From positions 1 through 64,000 of the forward strand of contig CANMSL010000001.1 in the NCBI GenBank assembly GCA_947500505.1: a DNA stretch of 64,000 nucleotides. Direction: 5' to 3'. Each line of letters opens with the position of its first letter. The stretch's first letter is position 1. The DNA is from an uncultured Aquimarina sp. GTDB taxonomy: Bacteria; Bacteroidota; Bacteroidia; Flavobacteriales; Flavobacteriaceae. Positions 58,948 to 64,000 of this stretch are shown piece by piece. A program made the position numbers and the translations under genes. A model generated the notes under the pieces. That model was given only the letters and a program-made list of their open reading frames with translations. It did not search any database and had not been told where the DNA came from.

Positions 58948-59664
58948 ATGAATCACTCTATAAAAATTGCCTTATTTTTCTGTTGTTTAAGTGTAATTAA
59001 CTTATTAGGTCAAGAAAGCAGTTCCCAAACTATTAAGGTTTATAAAAACTTAGTAAAGTTAGGAGGAGGAAAACTCATCAATAATACCTCTTCATCTGAC
59101 CTTGAAGGCCCGTTAACTCCTCCGAATTATCAAGTTGATGTTAACAATCCAACTGGAATTATCGGGTCTTATACACGGTTCTTTGGAAAAAATTTAGGCG
59201 TTGAATTACTTTTTGGATTTCCTATTACCTTAGAAATAGAAGGGGACGCAGAAGCTTCATTTGTTTCGTATGTTGGTCGTGTAAAAGTATTGCCTCCTAC
59301 ACTACTTTTGAATTATTATTTCTTCAATCAATCATATAAATTTAGGCCTTATGCAGGGTTAGCTTTAAACCATACTATCTTTTATAATGCTGAGCCAAGT
59401 GAGCAATTAGAAAATACTCTTTTTGGAGAAACTGAAATTGAACTTACTCCCTCAACAAATATTGGAGGTTTTCTAGGAATTAATTACCAAATTCACGATC
59501 GATACTTTGCATCATTACTGGCAGGATATGTAAAAGTAAGCACTACTGCTACCACTACCACACAAACTCAATTTATTGGAATACCTCTTGGCACCACCGA
59601 ACGAGAGATCGATGTGGATCTTAACCCTTTCGTTTTTTTACTAACTTTTGGAGTAGGATTTTAA
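58948..59664 (+). CDS. OmpW-like outer-membrane protein
   Basis: 238 residues with a signal peptide (MNHSIKIALFFCCLSVINLLGQ). The body is an eight-strand barrel-like pattern ending FLLTFGVGF with a C-terminal Phe, typical of OmpW family porins that admit hydrophobic molecules. It precedes alkB by 28 bp. In several bacteria OmpW-like proteins are linked to alkane uptake. Confidence 0.7.
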   Translation: MNHSIKIALFFCCLSVINLLGQESSSQTIKVYKNLVKLGGGKLINNTSSSDLEGPLTPPNYQVDVNNPTGIIGSYTRFFGKNLGVELLFGFPITLEIEGDAEASFVSYVGRVKVLPPTLLLNYYFFNQSYKFRPYAGLALNHTIFYNAEPSEQLENTLFGETEIELTPSTNIGGFLGINYQIHDRYFASLLAGYVKVSTTATTTTQTQFIGIPLGTTEREIDVDLNPFVFLLTFGVGF

Positions 59665-59692
59665 AAAAAAACATTATCTAAATATTAATACA

Positions 59693-60730
59693 ATGAAAAG
59701 ATTAAAATACCTTTTAGTATATCTTTTACCAATTACAGTTTATGTTTCTTTCAACAGCGAGGGAATTATGACGTTTTCTCCGATTATCATTTTCTTTGGT
59801 TTGATTCCTCTTATTGAGTTGATGCTAAAACCGGACCCTTCTAATTTTGATAAGGAAACCGCAAAGAAGGAGAAAAACAATCCGATTTATGATTGGGTTA
59901 TGTATTTAGCGCTTCCAATTCAATTAGGAATGCTGATATATTTTTTATTTGTCATACAAGATACACCGTTTGGCACAGTTGAATATTTTGGTAAGGTAAC
60001 TGCCATGGGATTAATGTGCGGTGTATTAGGAATTAATGTTGGACATGAACTAGGGCATCGACTGAATAGAGGAGAACAACTTATCGGGGAAATTTTACTT
60101 TTAACCTCTTTAGACACTCATTTTTTACCTTATCATAATGGAGGACACCATAAAGATGTAGCTACACCGCTTGATGCTGCAACTGCAAAGAAAAATCAAA
60201 TTCTATTTGTTTTTTGGTTTGTTTCTCATTTCAAAAGCTATTTTAAAGCTTGGAAATTAGAACACGAAAGACTTAAAAATAACGGAAAACTTTCTTTTTC
60301 TTTACATAATAGAATGATTGCCTATTCTATTGCTAACATCACTTTACTAAGTATTATTTATTTATATTTTGGTATTCATGTGCTGGTATCCTTTCTTATA
60401 GCTGCAATTATTGGTATCCTGTTATTAGAAACCGTAAATTATATTGAACATTATGGTCTCTTGCGAAAAAAAACAGAAAGTGGCACTTATGAAAGAGTTC
60501 GACATCATCATTCTTGGAACTCAGATCATCTCATTGGGAGACTAGTGTTATTTAACCTTTCCCGACACTCTGATCATCATTATAATGGAAGTAAAAAATA
60601 TGCCTTGCTAAAATCTGTTCCTCAAAGCCCTCAAATGCCCACAGGATACCCCGGAATGATGGTTCTTGCAATTTTACAACCATTATGGTTTTTACTTATG
60701 AATAAAAAGCTTAAAAAGCTTCAGAATTAA
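59693..60730 (+). CDS. alkB: AlkB-type alkane 1-monooxygenase
   Basis: 345 residues, six TM helices. The di-iron histidine boxes are HELGHRL, HNGGHHKD and RHSDHH. NYIEHYGLLR, RVRHHHSWNSDH and related stretches of the family are present. Residue before the second box (canonical EHNxGHH) is Tyr here, not Glu. Hydroxylates terminal methyls of alkanes or related lipids. Partner rubredoxin is not in the window. Confidence 0.88.
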   Translation: MKRLKYLLVYLLPITVYVSFNSEGIMTFSPIIIFFGLIPLIELMLKPDPSNFDKETAKKEKNNPIYDWVMYLALPIQLGMLIYFLFVIQDTPFGTVEYFGKVTAMGLMCGVLGINVGHELGHRLNRGEQLIGEILLLTSLDTHFLPYHNGGHHKDVATPLDAATAKKNQILFVFWFVSHFKSYFKAWKLEHERLKNNGKLSFSLHNRMIAYSIANITLLSIIYLYFGIHVLVSFLIAAIIGILLLETVNYIEHYGLLRKKTESGTYERVRHHHSWNSDHLIGRLVLFNLSRHSDHHYNGSKKYALLKSVPQSPQMPTGYPGMMVLAILQPLWFLLMNKKLKKLQN

Positions 60731-60774
60731 ATGGGTTGACAAAACATAGCAAAAGTTGATTTAGGCACTAACAA

Positions 60775-60807
60775 AAAAATCCTGAAGAAAACTTCAGGAT
60801 TTTTTTA
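60775..60807. terminator. Bidirectional terminator between alkB and ppiD
   Basis: AATCCTGAAG / CTTCAGGATT arms around AAAA, with A and T runs on both flanks. It serves alkB (plus) and ppiD (minus). Confidence 0.88.
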
Positions 60808-60831
60808 TATGGTCCTTATAAAAGTTAACTT

Positions 60832-62907
60832 CTAATAGAATTTAGCTCTTTTATCCTCTATTTCAGCAGCTTCTTTAAGCGCATTAAACACTCTGGAGTT
60901 AACCGCATTGGCTTGTGTTTTTGACTCCTGAGCTGCATAACTCATATACGTATCTAATTCGCTAGCCGGAGTTTTCTTAGTGACTTCTACAACATAAACT
61001 CCATTATTACCTACTATGGGTTCAGAAACTTCTCCAACTTCTAATGCAAACGCGGCTCCTACAACTTTAGGTTCAGTACCTGCACCGCTTATCGTAGGTG
61101 TTTTCATATTCAAAGCAGAAGCTGATTTTACTGTTTGAGATTGATTTTTAGCTATATCGTCCAGCGTGCTTCCTGTAATCTTCTTTTTTAGCATCTCGGC
61201 TTTTTTCTCTTTGATCAAAATAGGTTTAACTGAAGGACTAGCGTCTGCCACTTTCTGCACACCCTCAGATGCTTTTGCGGTTAACTGAACCACTGCATAC
61301 CCGTCTGATACATCAAAACGCTTTACGTCACCTACCTTTGTATCTTCGTTAAATGCCCATTGTACCATAGATCTCTGAGAGCCTAATCCTGGAATATTGT
61401 CGGCTAACTCGCTTAGCTTGTTAACAGGACGTACTGTAAATTCATTTTCTTTAGCTTTTTCTGCAAAATCTGCATCTTTTGTTGCAATCTGGAATTTTGT
61501 GGTTTCAGTAAAAATTTCGTTTATAGTTTTCTCACTTGCCTCAATTTCTTGAGCTATTGTGGCTACTTTTACTGCCTTTTGCTCATTCTTTTTATCTTCA
61601 ATAGAGATAATATGATATCCAAATGCAGTTTCTACCACACCAATATCCCCAACATTGTTATCTATAATGTAGTCATTAAAAGCAGGTACCATCCTACCCG
61701 GTGCAAAATATCCTAGATCCCCACCTTTATCTTTGTTGGATGCATCTGCAGAAAAATCTTTTGCAAGTGATAAAAATTTTGATTTATCAGTTTTAACCAC
61801 AGCTAACAAACTATCTGCAAGAACTTTGGCTTCTTCTTTTGTACGTTCCGTATCTCCAGCAGTACCTAATCCTTTCCAGGAAATCAAAATATGACTTGCT
61901 TTTAAAGAATCGTGTAATTGTCTATGCGCAATCATCTTAGAGACCTTGATATATTTTCCATCCTTATAAGGGCCATAAACTTCGCCTAAAGGAAGGTTAT
62001 ACAAAGTATCTGCTACAGAAGAAGGCAATTCTTTTTTAAATAAGAAACGATCGCCATATTTTAAGGCTGAATTTTGATCAACATTTACAAACTCTTCAAC
62101 ATTTTCTGCGGTTTTGAATGCGGGTAAAATTTCTGATACCGTAGCTATTAATTCATCTTCATCTTCCTTACTTGGTTCTTCTTTAAAAAATACATAACGT
62201 AAATTTCTTGAGGCATCGGCCTTATATAGTTCTGGATGTTTATCTATGTACGATTGTATCTCGGCATCTGATATGTTGATTTCAGAATCCTCAATTGTTG
62301 AAAATGGAAGTTGCACAAATTTAATATCAACTACATCATTTTCCATCTTATATGCTAACTCACCCTCTTTAAGTGTAGCACCTACTCCGGCTTTGATCAT
62401 ATTTAGGTAAGTTTTTTCTAAAGCTCCTTTACCTAAAGAAATTTTATAATCTTGCCATTGTTGATAAGCAGCGGGATTACCTTTAATACTAGCTACATAT
62501 TCCTGCATTTTAGCTTTATCGAATACTCCTGCTTCATTCTGAAAAGTAGGGTTATTAGCTAATCCTTCTTCTAACAATTGATTTACCTCATCAGCTCCTG
62601 CTCTAATACCAAGTTCTTCAAACTGTCCATTAAAAACTATCTGTCTTACCTCTTGGTTCCAAACATAATTAACCGTCTGTAAACTGGATCCATTCGATCC
62701 AAAATTTCTAGACGCTGCTTCAACTTTTCTTGCAAAATCAGTTCTGTCAATTTCTTTCCCATTTATAGTGGCAATTGTATTTGCCGCTTTTTGAGAAATA
62801 GCTCCTCCATTTCTAATCAAATCCGCCAATACAAATGAGAAAAGTGCTAGTGCAATAATCACAATTAAGAAAACGGAACGTTGTCTGATTTTATTTAAAA
62901 CTGCCAT
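60832..62907 (-). CDS. PpiD-type peptidyl-prolyl isomerase / chaperone
   Basis: 691 residues. N-terminal TM helix (VFLIVIIALALFSFVLADL), SurA-N-like helical part, parvulin PPIase domain (ASHILISWKG to GYHIISIED, about 340-450) and a second degenerate parvulin-like part. Assists folding of exported proteins at the inner membrane. A TATATTTG box at 62925-62932 on the minus strand is a promoter candidate. It lies next to a CorC-like gene. Confidence 0.9.
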   Translation of the reverse strand: MAVLNKIRQRSVFLIVIIALALFSFVLADLIRNGGAISQKAANTIATINGKEIDRTDFARKVEAASRNFGSNGSSLQTVNYVWNQEVRQIVFNGQFEELGIRAGADEVNQLLEEGLANNPTFQNEAGVFDKAKMQEYVASIKGNPAAYQQWQDYKISLGKGALEKTYLNMIKAGVGATLKEGELAYKMENDVVDIKFVQLPFSTIEDSEINISDAEIQSYIDKHPELYKADASRNLRYVFFKEEPSKEDEDELIATVSEILPAFKTAENVEEFVNVDQNSALKYGDRFLFKKELPSSVADTLYNLPLGEVYGPYKDGKYIKVSKMIAHRQLHDSLKASHILISWKGLGTAGDTERTKEEAKVLADSLLAVVKTDKSKFLSLAKDFSADASNKDKGGDLGYFAPGRMVPAFNDYIIDNNVGDIGVVETAFGYHIISIEDKKNEQKAVKVATIAQEIEASEKTINEIFTETTKFQIATKDADFAEKAKENEFTVRPVNKLSELADNIPGLGSQRSMVQWAFNEDTKVGDVKRFDVSDGYAVVQLTAKASEGVQKVADASPSVKPILIKEKKAEMLKKKITGSTLDDIAKNQSQTVKSASALNMKTPTISGAGTEPKVVGAAFALEVGEVSEPIVGNNGVYVVEVTKKTPASELDTYMSYAAQESKTQANAVNSRVFNALKEAAEIEDKRAKFY

Positions 62908-62932
62908 TGTACGTGTTATTTATTCAAATATA

Positions 62933-63313
62933 GTGGGCGAAAATACCATTTTATTAGAATATTACCAATTAAAGATTGAAAGTCTTTACAACTTTTTTGG
63001 CTTTTTATTTTTTGAGATATTTACAAGCATTTTCAGTAAGACTATCGAATGCAAAATGAGAATCTATTTTACTGACTTAAAACACCATACAACTTAAAAA
63101 AAAGTTAGTCTACATCTCAACCAGATATTTAATAACTAATTATTTGTAAGAAAAACTTAGCTAATTATCTATTCAGTAAACTGCGTGATATTAGTCATCC
63201 GACCCACCGATCATCCATTGTGAATGGATCGATATACTACTTTTCAAAAATACGCCTTGTTCATACACACAGAAAAGGAATCAAGCATTAAAAAATAATT
63301 TACGTTGCAGATT
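62933..63313. other. Intergenic stretch, no gene seen
   Basis: AT-rich. A 7-bp inverted repeat ATCCATT-GTG-AATGGAT (63213-63229) is the only structure noted. No frame or tRNA is recognised. Confidence 0.5.
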
Positions 63314-64000
63314 TTAGTCTTCAGATAAGACTTCTAGTTCTATAATTTCAATTTTGGTATTGGAGGTCTCCATAATATTGATGGTGACAAGACCGATTTT
63401 TACGATATCTCCCTGTTGCGGAATTTCTTCTGTGTGATTGACAATCATTCCCCCAAGTGTTTCGTAAAATTCACTTTCGGGAAGGTCAAGCTTATAGACT
63501 TCATTTATATAATCTACTTCCATTCTCGCAGAAAAGCGATAATGGTTTTCTCCCAATTTATCTTCAATAAGTTCTATAGAATCGTGTTCATCTTCTATTT
63601 CTCCGAAAAGTTCTTCAACGATATCTTCTACGGTAATAATACCACTGGTTCCCCCATATTCGTCAATAACAACCGCAATACTTTTATGTTTCTTGGTTAA
63701 CAGATTAAGTACATCTTTTGCGTACATTGTCTCAGGAACAAAGACTACAGGAAGTAAAATGGATTTAATGGATTTAGGTTTTTTAAACAACTCAAAAGAA
63801 TGTACATACCCAATAATATCATCAATCGTACTTTTATATACCAGAACTTTAGACAGACCTGTATCGATAAAAAGCTGACTAACCTCTTCTAATGATTGGG
63901 ATTGCTCAACTGCAACAATCTCAGTACGGGGAATCATAACTTCTCGTGACTTAACATCAGAAAAATCAAGCGCATTTTGAAAAATCTGTATTTCACTATC
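63314..64000 (-). CDS. CBS/CorC-domain protein (partial; 5' end cut by window)
   Basis: The frame is open to the window edge (upstream residues DSEIQIFQNALDFSDVKSRE precede VMIPRTEIV). It has two CBS domains (VLVYKSTIDDIIGYVHSF, IAVVIDEYGGTSGIITVEDI) and the C-terminal CorC_HlyC domain (GENHYRFSARMEVDYINEV). The missing N-terminus should hold a CNNM (DUF21) membrane domain. Members include magnesium/cobalt efflux proteins and gliding protein GldE. GldE is not supported without gldD next door. Confidence 0.85.
   Translation of the reverse strand, partial: DSEIQIFQNALDFSDVKSREVMIPRTEIVAVEQSQSLEEVSQLFIDTGLSKVLVYKSTIDDIIGYVHSFELFKKPKSIKSILLPVVFVPETMYAKDVLNLLTKKHKSIAVVIDEYGGTSGIITVEDIVEELFGEIEDEHDSIELIEDKLGENHYRFSARMEVDYINEVYKLDLPESEFYETLGGMIVNHTEEIPQQGDIVKIGLVTINIMETSNTKIEIIELEVLSED

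Noticed and set aside
63314..64000. Calling the CBS/CorC gene gldE
   Set aside because: gldD is not visible next to it, and the CorC family has several members per genome; the 5' part is outside the window.

Overview
The window is AT-rich chromosomal DNA from a marine-type member of the Flavobacteriaceae (Bacteroidota), possibly Aquimarina or a close relative. Evidence for this: the gliding/type IX secretion genes gldK-gldL-gldM-gldN, the conserved cluster miaB / sigma-54 activator / lptE / TPR protein / secG / groES / groEL, an initiator tRNA whose 3' flank reads CTA rather than CCA, promoters of the Bacteroidota type (TTTG, about 20 bp, TAnnTTTG), and almost no Shine-Dalgarno sites. The genus is inferred from gene content only.

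Layout. 1-3.4 kb is a scarred accessory region: an intact initiator tRNA-Met, two tRNA-Met fragments, an AbiE-like toxin-antitoxin pair with a palindromic operator, a frameshifted gene remnant and a dead IS200-type transposase. 4.2-7.5 kb is a complete light-sensing operon (bacteriophytochrome kinase, response regulator, biliverdin-producing haem oxygenase), followed by two decayed genes (a mannose-6-phosphate-isomerase-like 3' end and a response regulator). 8.5-15.1 kb, minus strand, holds a MarR regulator and a tripartite RND efflux system. 15.3-18.7 kb has an ABC-F ATPase, a DUF983 protein and an FAD oxidoreductase. 18.7-27.1 kb is gldKLMN plus an arginase-fold protein that has lost its metal ligands and topA. 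28.2-35.0 kb is the miaB-to-groEL housekeeping run.

35.1-41.6 kb contains a 124-bp MITE-like element with perfect 19-bp ends, an AraC regulator, a tiny membrane protein, a RamB/ScfR-type regulator divergent from malate synthase aceB, and a scar that looks like the last codons of isocitrate lyase aceA, which suggests the local glyoxylate shunt has been cut in half. A D-Ala-D-Ala dipeptidase follows. 41.8-51.2 kb, minus strand, is a copper-efflux cassette (HYC/CC/PP small protein, CusA, CusC, two DUF3347 domains, HMA-MauE, PepSY, CusB).

52.4-58.4 kb is the most unusual gene set: one continuous reading frame fuses a complete glycerol kinase to a complete glycerol-3-phosphate dehydrogenase (1059 residues), followed by a sodium/solute symporter and galE. 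No glycerol facilitator is present, so the symporter may bring in the substrate. 58.9-60.7 kb pairs an OmpW-like porin with an AlkB-type hydroxylase. The window ends with a PpiD-type chaperone and a CBS/CorC protein cut off by the right edge.

Four operator-like palindromes (AbiE, marR, aceB, glpKD) lie at or next to candidate promoter elements, and the last three fall at the -33 position. This suggests that repression or activation at -33 is a common scheme in this region.
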